Shown here one piece after another: positions 34,339 to 42,345 of a DNA stretch of 55,489 bases. The number at the start of each line of letters is the position of its first letter. Positions within the stretch are counted from its first letter, which is position 1. The stretch spans positions 1-55,489 of the forward strand of contig JAFAAS010000135.1 in the NCBI GenBank assembly GCA_023426435.1, given 5' to 3'. Both the position numbers and the translations under genes were made by a program. The stretch is from Verrucomicrobiota bacterium (GTDB lineage Bacteria > Verrucomicrobiota > Verrucomicrobiia > Opitutales > Opitutaceae). The notes below the pieces were generated by a model. The model did not search any database, had not been told where the DNA came from, and saw nothing but the letters and a program-made list of their open reading frames with translations.

Positions 34339-36459
34339 CTACTCTTTAATTCCGACGTATTCCAAAAACGGCTTCATCGATCGCGGCCGCCCGAGGAATT
34401 TTTCCACCGACTCGCTCACTTCCCGCGTGTCGCCCGCCGCGTAAACTTCCTCGCGCAAACGCATCCCCACGCCGACATCGAGCAGCCCGTCCGGCGCTTC
34501 CTTGAACTCGCTCGCCATGTCGATCGCCATCACCTTCGCCCAAAGATACCCATAATAACCGGCATCGTAACCCGCGAGATGACCGAAATACGCCGCAAAC
34601 GCCGTGCCTTCCGCCGGCGGCGTGATCACTCGCGCGATCACCGCATTCGTCTCCCCCACGATGTCGAACTGGATCGCCTCCTCCGGCGTCAACGTGTGCA
34701 GCCGCAGGTCGATCAGCCCGAGCGACAACTGCCGGCGATTGAACATCCCATCCGTCGCCATCCGCGCTTCCGTCAGCGCCGCGATCGTCTCCGCCGGAAT
34801 TTTCTTCGTCGGATCGCGATAATCCGCCGCAAAGGTATCGAGCACCGTCTTGTCCCACACCCAGTTCTCCAACATCTGCGACGGCGCCTCCACGAAATCG
34901 CGCGGCACCGCACCCGAGGTCTGACCCTGAAACCGCGCGCGCCCGAGCAGCATGTGCATCACATGCCCGAATTCGTGAAACAAGGTCTCCACGTCCGCAT
35001 GCGACAACAGCGACGGCCGGTCCGGCGAGGGCGGCGGAAAGTTGCACACCAAAGCCGACACCGGCAGTTCATATCGCCCATCCGCCAGCACCCGCCCCGG
35101 CGTCTGCGGGAAACAGGCGAAGTGGTTGAACTTCCCCTCCCGCGGAAACATATCGAGATAGAAACAGCCGATCGGAATCCCTGACTTCGCATCCGCGACC
35201 ACGAAGAGCTGCAGCCCTTCCGTCCACGCATACGGCGGCTCCACTTCCGTGAACTTCAACCCGAAGATCCGCTGGTAGATGTTGAACATCCCTTCGAGCG
35301 TCCGCTGATACGGGAAATACACGCGCAACTCCTCCGCATCCACCGCGTAGCGCTCTTTCTTCAACTGATTCGTGTAATAACGCACGTCCGCATCCCACGG
35401 TCCCAGCTGCGCGTCGCGATCCCCCGTCTCTTCCACTTTCAACTGCCGCAGCGTCTCGATTTCCGCCGCATACTTCGGCTCCAACCCTTTCACGAGATCC
35501 TCTTCAAACTCGACCGCCGCCGCTGCCGTCTTCGCCATCCGCGTCTCCGTGCGAAAATCCGCCCACGTCGCGTAACCCAGCCGCCGCGCAATGTCCGCGC
35601 GCAGGTTCACCAATTTCGCCAGCACCGGAATGTTCGATTCCTTCGCCAGCGTGTTGCGCGCGACATACAAACGGTGACGCGTCTGCGCGTTCCTCGCATT
35701 CTCGAACACCGCCATCGCCTGCCAGGTCACATTCGCCAGCACGCGATATTTTCCATCCGCCTGCTTCACCCCCGGGCTGTTCAACAAAGACTCCGGCACA
35801 CCCGCCAGTTCCTCCGCCGTGAAGTCGATCGGCGCGCGCGCTTCGTTGATGTTCACCGCAAATTGCTGCTCGAGCGCCGACAAATCCTTGCGCCGCTGCT
35901 CCACGTCCCGCCGCTCCGCCGGCGGCAACGTCAATCCCGCCCGCCGATACTCCCGCAGCGTGAAATCCACCAACCGCCGCTCTTCCGCATCCAGCTTTTC
36001 CGCGCGCTCCGCCAACGCCTTCAACACGAGATAAATGTCCTCCCGATAATCCAGCGCGATGCCCCACTCTTCGATGCGCACCGACATCTCGCGCGCCAGA
36101 TCGCGCATCGCCTTGTCCTCGCTCGTCTCCGCCACCGTTTCCATCCTCCCCGCAAACGCGAACACGTCCCCCGTAATCGCATCGAACGCCCCAAAGGTGC
36201 TCGCAAAGCTGAGCTTCCGCTTGTCCTGCGCCACCAGCTTCCTCAACGCCTCATCCGCCTCCTGCAGCACGCGCGTCGTCATCGATCGCACTTCGTCCAC
36301 ATTTTTCGGATACGTGGGAAGCACCAGCGCCACGCGATGCCGTTCCGCCGTCTCCTGAAAATCCGCCAGCTTCGCCGGAGCGGAGGTCGCCGCGTCCGCG
36401 GACGAAAAATTCACCACCGCCAGCGCGGCGAGAAACAAGATCGATTTCGAAAGATGCAT
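34339..36459 (-). CDS. Exported M3-family zinc oligopeptidase (Dcp/OpdA-like)
   Basis: Zinc metallopeptidase of the thimet-oligopeptidase fold, cleaving short peptides. The 706-residue protein has a signal peptide (LFLAALAVVNFSSADA), suggesting a periplasmic location, and the M3 motif HEFGH at 495-499 in ETLFHEFGHVMHMLLG. The third ligand Glu lies in the following helix region, and YDAGYYGYLWAKVMAID is conserved near the C-terminus. It begins 76 bp downstream of the YcaO-like gene on the same strand. It could be a general peptidase, or process the peptide encoded upstream; the sequence cannot decide. Confidence 0.93.
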   Translation of the reverse strand: MHLSKSILFLAALAVVNFSSADAATSAPAKLADFQETAERHRVALVLPTYPKNVDEVRSMTTRVLQEADEALRKLVAQDKRKLSFASTFGAFDAITGDVFAFAGRMETVAETSEDKAMRDLAREMSVRIEEWGIALDYREDIYLVLKALAERAEKLDAEERRLVDFTLREYRRAGLTLPPAERRDVEQRRKDLSALEQQFAVNINEARAPIDFTAEELAGVPESLLNSPGVKQADGKYRVLANVTWQAMAVFENARNAQTRHRLYVARNTLAKESNIPVLAKLVNLRADIARRLGYATWADFRTETRMAKTAAAAVEFEEDLVKGLEPKYAAEIETLRQLKVEETGDRDAQLGPWDADVRYYTNQLKKERYAVDAEELRVYFPYQRTLEGMFNIYQRIFGLKFTEVEPPYAWTEGLQLFVVADAKSGIPIGCFYLDMFPREGKFNHFACFPQTPGRVLADGRYELPVSALVCNFPPPSPDRPSLLSHADVETLFHEFGHVMHMLLGRARFQGQTSGAVPRDFVEAPSQMLENWVWDKTVLDTFAADYRDPTKKIPAETIAALTEARMATDGMFNRRQLSLGLIDLRLHTLTPEEAIQFDIVGETNAVIARVITPPAEGTAFAAYFGHLAGYDAGYYGYLWAKVMAIDMASEFKEAPDGLLDVGVGMRLREEVYAAGDTREVSESVEKFLGRPRSMKPFLEYVGIKE

Positions 36460-36535
36460 CGTGAAGAGCGTGGTTCACGGCACAAAGCTCCGCCGCGCCC
36501 CGTCACGCAAATCCGATTTGCGCGGACCTCGCCCG

Positions 36536-37423
36536 CTACCAGAAGAAGTATCGTTCCGTATCCGCGAGAAAGGATCGCGTCGGCGGCTCGATCAACACGC
36601 GCCACACCACCGCATAACGCGACCAGGTCCCCGGAATCTCCGCGTCATGCACAATCGGCGCCGAGAACACCCGCCCGCGGTTTCGTCCGAGCCGTTCGCG
36701 AAACAACTCGTGACCTTCTTCCCCGGAAAAAAATAACGCCCGCCGTTCAAACAGATCCGTCGGCTCCATCGACTCCAACCGCTTCGACAGCCGATGCAGC
36801 CGCGTCACGTATTCATGCCGCGCCAGCTCCATCACCGCGCGCTCGCACGCCCCAAAAAAATCCGTCGACGCCCCATGGCCATACGCAAACGCCCCCGGAC
36901 GCGTCTCTCGAAACGCCACCACCGTCACCCCAAAACCAATCGGACTCGGCAGCACCAGCGCCGAGATCCCCGGCCATTCCGTCGCGCGCACGTCCCCATC
37001 GCTCAATCCTTCCCACCACGCGATCACACTCGACCGCTCCACCGCCTCGAGCAGCGCCCGCCGCCGCGCCTGTCCGCGAATCCAACCCGGATACGCCGCC
37101 ATCCCGTTCGACGACTCGTCCACGTCGAATCCATACACCGCGCGATCCGCCGTCTCCACCGTCGCATGAAACGCCCATCGTTCCAGCGCCTCCGAAATCG
37201 CCATGTGCCGCGCCACCATCGGCAGCTCCGCGGTCCCCGTTCCATCCGCATCGCTATAAAGCGTCAGCCGCCGTCGCGTTCCAATCACCCCGCTCGCCAG
37301 CCACGCATTCGCCTGAAACATCCGCCGCCCAAACACCGAAAAGGGACGGACGGCCACCCGCGCAATCGGGCCGCCATCCGCCTCCAGCGCGTTGCGATAC
37401 CGAAAAGCCGCCAGGCTCAACAT
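36536..37423 (-). CDS. YcaO-like protein, possible peptide-backbone-modifying enzyme
   Basis: YcaO enzymes use ATP to activate peptide amides, forming azolines, thioamides or amidines in RiPPs. The 295-residue protein has the YcaO pattern AISEALERW (76-83), SNGMAAYP (105-112) and RRALLEAVERSSVIAWW (121-137), a later ERAVMELARHEY (194-205), and a C-terminal VVWRVLIEPP/FFW. It is shorter than typical YcaO (~400). The glycine-rich GKG equivalent reads DADGTGTAE, and the usual ExxQ reads ELAR. It starts 24 bp after the stop of a 64-residue peptide gene. No E1-like partner, TfuA or dehydrogenase is nearby. Activity is unproven. Confidence 0.72.
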   Translation of the reverse strand: MLSLAAFRYRNALEADGGPIARVAVRPFSVFGRRMFQANAWLASGVIGTRRRLTLYSDADGTGTAELPMVARHMAISEALERWAFHATVETADRAVYGFDVDESSNGMAAYPGWIRGQARRRALLEAVERSSVIAWWEGLSDGDVRATEWPGISALVLPSPIGFGVTVVAFRETRPGAFAYGHGASTDFFGACERAVMELARHEYVTRLHRLSKRLESMEPTDLFERRALFFSGEEGHELFRERLGRNRGRVFSAPIVHDAEIPGTWSRYAVVWRVLIEPPTRSFLADTERYFFW

Positions 37424-37447
37424 AGCGCCATCGTCCCCGTCGTTGCG

Positions 37448-37642
37448 TCACGGAATCGCGGATACGGCCCGATACGCGCACGGCACCGTGCACGCTTCCG
37501 CCGGCCGCTCCTGGCTGTCGAACTGGATTTCGTTGCCCAAGGCGCGCGACACCGGATCGAGCCGTTGCGCCGCCTGCATCATCCCTGCCGCCGCGAGCAC
37601 ACTCGAGGCCAGGCCAATGCCAAAACGTGCGATCGTTTTCAT
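37448..37642 (-). CDS. 64-residue secreted-type peptide, candidate precursor for the YcaO-like enzyme
   Basis: ATG 37642 opens a 64-residue product. The N-terminus is signal-like or anchor-like (MKTIARFGIGLASSVLAAAG), then a charged middle (LDPVSRALGNEIQFDSQE), then a short tail ACTVPCAYRAVSAIP with Cys51, Thr52, Cys55 and Ser61. Cys/Thr/Ser are the residue types cyclised by YcaO enzymes. The YcaO-like gene starts 24 bp downstream in the same frame. A purine-rich GAGGGGG lies about 15 nt before the ATG. I recognise no family. Alternatively it is a small exported protein unrelated to modification. The longer in-frame version is rejected, as it crosses the divergent gene. Confidence 0.55.
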   Translation of the reverse strand: MKTIARFGIGLASSVLAAAGMMQAAQRLDPVSRALGNEIQFDSQERPAEACTVPCAYRAVSAIP

Positions 37643-37766
37643 CGCCCGCAACGGAGCCCCCTCGCTCTCCCTTCTCCACGGGGAATAACGCCTGCATTTA
37701 CGTGAAACGCTACGTGTTTTTAGGTAGCGGCTCGCGCCAACTTCTTGTTCTAACTGCCCGCTGTCC
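37643..37766. promoter_or_regulatory. Shared divergent promoter region, peptide/YcaO operon versus hybrid sensor kinase
   Basis: The 124 bp between divergent starts must hold both promoters. I see no confident -35/-10 pair. A short imperfect inverted repeat, CACGTAGCG/CGTTTCACG (about 37699-37714), lies near the centre and could be an operator. Confidence 0.4.
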
Positions 37767-40700
37767 GTGCGTCCCCGACCCAAACGTCCCTTCGCCGCCT
37801 GCGTTGCGGTCCTTTGGCTGCTTTCCGCCGCGGTCTCCTTCGCCGAACTCGGACGCCCGCTCGTGCGATTGTTCAACCCGCGCGAAATCGGCGGCGGCAA
37901 CGAGATCTGGACCATCGCCCAGGACGAACAGGGCCGCCTTTACTGCGGCTCCGATGCCGTGGTCGTTTTCGATGGCGAACGCTGGCAACAACACCGCATC
38001 CCCGGATCCTACGCCGTTCGCGCCCTCGCACTCTCTCGCGATCGTCTCTGGATCGGTGCCATCAACGAAATCGGCTACTTCACCCGCGACGCCCACGGCC
38101 AGCTCGGCGACTACCACTCGCTGGTCGAACACCTGCCCGAAGACAGCCGCCACCTCGACGATATCTGGAACGCGTTCGTCATCGATGACGGCGTCTGCTT
38201 CGTCGCCTCCGATCGCATTGTGGTGTGGAACGGCACGCACGCGCACGTTTACCCGCTCGGCGGCGCTCGTCGTCTGCCCGCCGTTCAAATCGACGATCGC
38301 ATCCTGCTCTCCCACTCGCCCACCGGCCTCTGGCAACTCGGCCCGCGCGGCCCGGAACCGTTCTTCACGGACGAAAGCATCGCCGATCTGGGCACCATCT
38401 GGATCGGAAAAACGTCCGATGGTCTCATCCTCGTCACGCCACGCGGACTCTTCCGCCTCGTCCACCAACAACTCACCGCACTCGGCAGCCCCGAACTCGC
38501 GGCCTTTCTCCGCGACAACATCCCGACTTCAGCCTGCCATCTGCCCAACGGCCATCTCGCGATCGGCACGCTCTACGGCGGTCTCGCCATCGTCGGCCTC
38601 GACGGCATGTTGCACCGCACGCTCGGCCTTTCACACGGACTGCCCGCGTCGATCTATTCGCTTTTCTCCGACCGCCACGGCGCCCTCTGGATCGGCTCCA
38701 ACGCCGGTCTCGCCCGCGCCTCCCTCCACGCCGGCGCTTCGCTCTTCGACGCCGCCAACGGTCTCGATCGCCAGATCATGCACGCATTCGCCGAACGCGA
38801 GGGTCGCTTGTTCGTCGCCACCGCCGCCGGCGTCTTCTCCGTGCCACTCGACGAAAATCCCGACGGGCACTTCACCGCCGTGCCCGAAATGCCGCTGCGC
38901 TACTACGACATCATGGCCGCACCGGAAGGTTTCTACGTCTCGAGCTTCAAAACCCTCGAGCGCATCACCGCCCGCGGTTCCCAGACCGTGTTCGCCTCCG
39001 AACGCGACACCCTTCTCATCCGCCGTTCGCGCACTCAACCCGACGCGTTTTTCATCGTCGAAAATCCCGACCTCGTCGTCCTCGCGCCCGACGCCGAGGG
39101 CCAACTCCAACGCACTCGCTCCATCCGGCTTCCCGACGCGCCCGTCGAGCTCGTCGAAGAACACGACGGCACGCTCTGGGCCGCCACGCGCTCCCGCGGC
39201 GTGTTTCAAATCCCCGCCGGCCAAACTTCCACACCCACGCTTTTTCCACCTTCCGCATCATCCCAGCCGACGCTCGTCGGCGAATGGCACGGCCACGTTG
39301 TAATCTGCGCCGATGGCGAAATCCTGATTCGTCGCGCCGGACACTTCACCTCCGTCGCCGACACCCCACGCACCGATCCGATCGCGATCTCCAATCCCGA
39401 TCCGTCCGGCAACACGTGGATCGCTTTCGCGAGTCCGTTTTCCGACGGCGAACGCGTCCCGGTTCTCGGACGACTCTCCGCCGACGCTTCCGGTCACCCC
39501 ACGTGGCAATCGTTCGCCGTCCCCGGTCTTCCCGCCGTCGGCGGGCTCCTTCGACTCTACGCGGACTCGCGCGGCATCGTGTGGATCGGCGGCACCGACG
39601 CTCTCCTGCGGCTCGATCCCGCGCAGCTCCGCCCCGCAGCTCCACCGCCCGCCCCGCTCATTCTGGCCAACGTGCCCGAGGGCGCGCAGCTCCGTCCCGA
39701 CAGCGATCCCATCAACCTCAGCTTCGCCGCGCTCGACTTCGGCCGGCGCGAATCCGTCCGCTTCCAACACCGCCTCTCCGGCCACAACGCCGCGTGGTCC
39801 GCACCCGAAGACAACACCCACCTCGCGCTCGCGGGGCTTCGCGACGCCTCCTACGTTTTCACGCTCCGCACCGTCAACGACGCCGGCCAGACCAGCCCCG
39901 AGGCCACGCTGCGCTTCACCGTTCTTCCGCCTTGGTATCGCACGCCCGCCGCACTCGCCGGCTGGATCGCGCTCGCCGCCGCCAGCTTCTTCGGCGGCAT
40001 CCAATGGCGCTCCGCCTATCTCCGCCGCCGCAACGCCCAACTCGAAAACCTCGTCCGCCGCAAAACCGAACAGCTCGAAAAAGCCAACGCCGCCAAATCC
40101 GAGTTCCTCGCCAACATGAGCCACGAGATCCGCAATCCCATCAGCGGCATTCTCGGACTCTCCCTCGCACTCGAGGAAACCGCCCTCGACGAACGCCAGC
40201 GCAAGGTCGCCTCCTCCATCCAAAGCTGCGCCAAACTTCTCTCCACGTTGGTCGACGACGTCCTCGATTTCTCGAAAATCGAAGCCGGTAAAATCGACCT
40301 CCGCCCCGCCCCGTTCGCGTTGTCCGACGCCCTCGAACAATGCGCCGCCATCGTCACCGAGGAAGCTCGCACCGCCGGGTCCACGCTCCGCATCGAACTC
40401 GCCGCCGATCTTTCGCCACGCGTCGTCGGCGACATGCCGCGGGTCCAACAGATCGTTCTCAACTACCTCACCAACGCCCTGAAATTCGGCCCCGGCCAAC
40501 CGATCGTCATCGGCGCCACGCGCGCTTCCGGCGATCGCATCCGCCTCTTCGTCCGCGACCGCGGTCCCGGAATGTCGCCCGCCGAAACCGCCTCGCTCTT
40601 CACCAAGTTCACGCGTCTCCCCCAAGCCCACGCCGCCAACATCCGCGGCTCCGGTCTCGGTCTCGCCGTCTGCCGTTTGCTCGCCGAGAAAATGGGCGGC

Positions 40701-41603
40701 GAGGTCGGCGTCGATTCCACCGCCGGCGCCGGCTCCTGCTTCTGGGCCGAGATTCCTCTCCCGTCCGCCTCTCCAAATCACCTCGATCGCCCCCGCAGCC
40801 CCGCCTCCGCCACCACTCCGCTGCGCGCGCTCATCGTCGAGGACATCGACTACAACGCGGTCGCGATGCAAGCCGTGCTCCGCCGCATCGGCATCGAGTC
40901 CGAGGTCGCGTCCGACGGCCTTCTCGCCCTCGAGAAACTTCGCGCCTCCGACTACGACGTCGTCTTCATGGACTGGAATCTCCCCGGCATGATCGGCACC
41001 GAGGTCGTCTCACGCTACCGCGCCGAAGAACCCGCCGACCGCCACACCATCATCATCGCCACCACGGCCTACTCCGCGGATTTCAACCGCGACGCCTGCC
41101 TCGCCGCCGGCATGGACGCGTTTATCGCCAAGCCGTTCACCCCCGAAAAAATCGCCGCCGCCCTCGCCGATCTGCGCGGCTCTTTCCGCGCCGCCGCCTC
41201 CGTCGAAATCCGCCCGCCCGCCAAAGCGATTTCACCTTCCGCCGACACTTCTCCGCCCGAAGTCGATCTCCAGATTCTGCAATTTCTCGCCGACGATTCC
41301 GCCGGCGGACTGCCCGCCCAAATCGCCCGCTACCTCGCCAGCTTCGAATCGGACCTCAACGCCTTGCGCGCACTTCTGCCGCACGACGATCCCGCCGCGT
41401 TTCACCGCGCCGCGCACCGCTGCGTCTCCCACGCCTCCATGATCAAGCACGAGTTGCTCGCGCGCCTCGCGCACGATCTGCAATCGCGCGCCCCTTCCCT
41501 TTCGCCCGCCCAACGAATCGAATTGTTTTCCGCCCTCGAACGCGAATTCGCCGCCCTCAAGGAAAAGCTGGCGCCCGCGAACTCTTCGTCGGCACCTGCG
41601 TGA
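37767..41603 (+). CDS. Propeller-type hybrid two-component sensor (Reg_prop, Y_Y_Y, HisKA, HATPase, REC, HPt)
   Basis: A 1278-residue membrane sensor starting at GTG 37767 with a signal peptide (FAACVAVLWLLSAAVSFA). Residues ~30-620 form a beta-propeller of two-component-regulator repeats (LWIGAINEIGYF, GALWIGSNAGLARA, VWIGGTDALLRLD). A Y_Y_Y-like domain (~640-725) precedes a TM helix (~733-752). HisKA has His786 (FLANMSHEIRNPISG), the HATPase has RGPGMSP and GSGLGLAV, REC has Asp1069 (VFMDWNLPG), and an HPt-like end follows (AHRCVSHASM). This domain order is common in sensors of polysaccharide or peptide cues. It is divergent from the YcaO operon. Confidence 0.92.
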   Translation: MRPRPKRPFAACVAVLWLLSAAVSFAELGRPLVRLFNPREIGGGNEIWTIAQDEQGRLYCGSDAVVVFDGERWQQHRIPGSYAVRALALSRDRLWIGAINEIGYFTRDAHGQLGDYHSLVEHLPEDSRHLDDIWNAFVIDDGVCFVASDRIVVWNGTHAHVYPLGGARRLPAVQIDDRILLSHSPTGLWQLGPRGPEPFFTDESIADLGTIWIGKTSDGLILVTPRGLFRLVHQQLTALGSPELAAFLRDNIPTSACHLPNGHLAIGTLYGGLAIVGLDGMLHRTLGLSHGLPASIYSLFSDRHGALWIGSNAGLARASLHAGASLFDAANGLDRQIMHAFAEREGRLFVATAAGVFSVPLDENPDGHFTAVPEMPLRYYDIMAAPEGFYVSSFKTLERITARGSQTVFASERDTLLIRRSRTQPDAFFIVENPDLVVLAPDAEGQLQRTRSIRLPDAPVELVEEHDGTLWAATRSRGVFQIPAGQTSTPTLFPPSASSQPTLVGEWHGHVVICADGEILIRRAGHFTSVADTPRTDPIAISNPDPSGNTWIAFASPFSDGERVPVLGRLSADASGHPTWQSFAVPGLPAVGGLLRLYADSRGIVWIGGTDALLRLDPAQLRPAAPPPAPLILANVPEGAQLRPDSDPINLSFAALDFGRRESVRFQHRLSGHNAAWSAPEDNTHLALAGLRDASYVFTLRTVNDAGQTSPEATLRFTVLPPWYRTPAALAGWIALAAASFFGGIQWRSAYLRRRNAQLENLVRRKTEQLEKANAAKSEFLANMSHEIRNPISGILGLSLALEETALDERQRKVASSIQSCAKLLSTLVDDVLDFSKIEAGKIDLRPAPFALSDALEQCAAIVTEEARTAGSTLRIELAADLSPRVVGDMPRVQQIVLNYLTNALKFGPGQPIVIGATRASGDRIRLFVRDRGPGMSPAETASLFTKFTRLPQAHAANIRGSGLGLAVCRLLAEKMGGEVGVDSTAGAGSCFWAEIPLPSASPNHLDRPRSPASATTPLRALIVEDIDYNAVAMQAVLRRIGIESEVASDGLLALEKLRASDYDVVFMDWNLPGMIGTEVVSRYRAEEPADRHTIIIATTAYSADFNRDACLAAGMDAFIAKPFTPEKIAAALADLRGSFRAAASVEIRPPAKAISPSADTSPPEVDLQILQFLADDSAGGLPAQIARYLASFESDLNALRALLPHDDPAAFHRAAHRCVSHASMIKHELLARLAHDLQSRAPSLSPAQRIELFSALEREFAALKEKLAPANSSSAPA

Positions 41604-42228
41604 AGCCGTGCTCGATCGCAAACGCGATCAGCTTCGGCGTTCCTTTGATGTTCAACTTGCGCAGGATCTTGCTGCGATGCGTCTGCACCGTCCGCGGCGA
41701 AATTGTCAGCCGCGCCGCAATCTCTTCATCGCTCAGCGCCTGGCCAATCAGCGATAAAATCGCCCGCTCCCACTCGCTGAGCACTTTCGTGAACGACCGC
41801 GGATCCATCCGCCGCGCCAGCTTCGCCTGCTGAAACGCCGTCGAAAAATAAACCCGCCCCGCCTCGATCGCCGACAAGGCCTCCTGCAACGCATCGACCG
41901 TGTTCGAATTCTTGTCGATAAACCCATGCACGCCCGACTTCTCCACGCGAAAGAGCGTGTAGTCGTCGCAATGCGCCGAGAGCACCAGAAACCGCACCGA
42001 CGGCGCTTCCGCAAAGACCAGGTCGACCACGTTGAACCCGTCCATGTCCGGCAGCGACAAATCCAGGACCACCACGTCCGGCCGATGCCGCAGAATCAGC
42101 TCCACCGCCTCCCGCCCGGACTCCGTCTCCGCCAACACCGCATGGCCAAACTGCTGCACGCAGACTTTCCGCACGACGTCGCGAAACATCAGATGGTCTT
42201 CGACGATGACGATATTCACCTCCGCCAA
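41557..42228 (-). CDS. NarL/FixJ-type response regulator
   Basis: A 223-residue regulator with a receiver (NIVIVEDHLMFRDVV; phospho-Asp56 in VVVLDLSLPDMDG) and a C-terminal LuxR HTH (LSEWERAILSLIGQALSDEE, then SPRTVQTHRSKILRKLNIKG). I chose TTG 42228, which has GGGAGG six nt upstream; an in-frame ATG at 42276 would add 16 residues with no receiver character. Its 3' end overlaps the hybrid sensor's 3' end by 47 bp (convergent). It is divergent from the GAF kinase, a likely partner. Confidence 0.9.
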   Translation of the reverse strand: MAEVNIVIVEDHLMFRDVVRKVCVQQFGHAVLAETESGREAVELILRHRPDVVVLDLSLPDMDGFNVVDLVFAEAPSVRFLVLSAHCDDYTLFRVEKSGVHGFIDKNSNTVDALQEALSAIEAGRVYFSTAFQQAKLARRMDPRSFTKVLSEWERAILSLIGQALSDEEIAARLTISPRTVQTHRSKILRKLNIKGTPKLIAFAIEHGFTQVPTKSSRAPAFP

Positions 42229-42345
42229 CGCAATCCTCCCGCCGCCACGGCACAAGTCTCTCGTGCAACTCTCCAATCGTTCACGCTCCCGTCCTTTGCT
42301 TTCGGATTGTTCCCGCGAAACACCCCGCCTTCACTGCGCCTCACC

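Noticed and set aside
34339..36459. M3 peptidase as certain leader peptidase of the candidate RiPP
   Set aside because: Exported Dcp-like peptidases are common housekeeping enzymes; adjacency alone does not prove it, so it is offered only as a possibility.
37643..37915. N-terminal extension of the 64-residue peptide (91 extra residues in frame)
   Set aside because: The extension overlaps the divergent sensor gene and lacks a signal or domain; the internal ATG 37642 gives a clean signal-like start.
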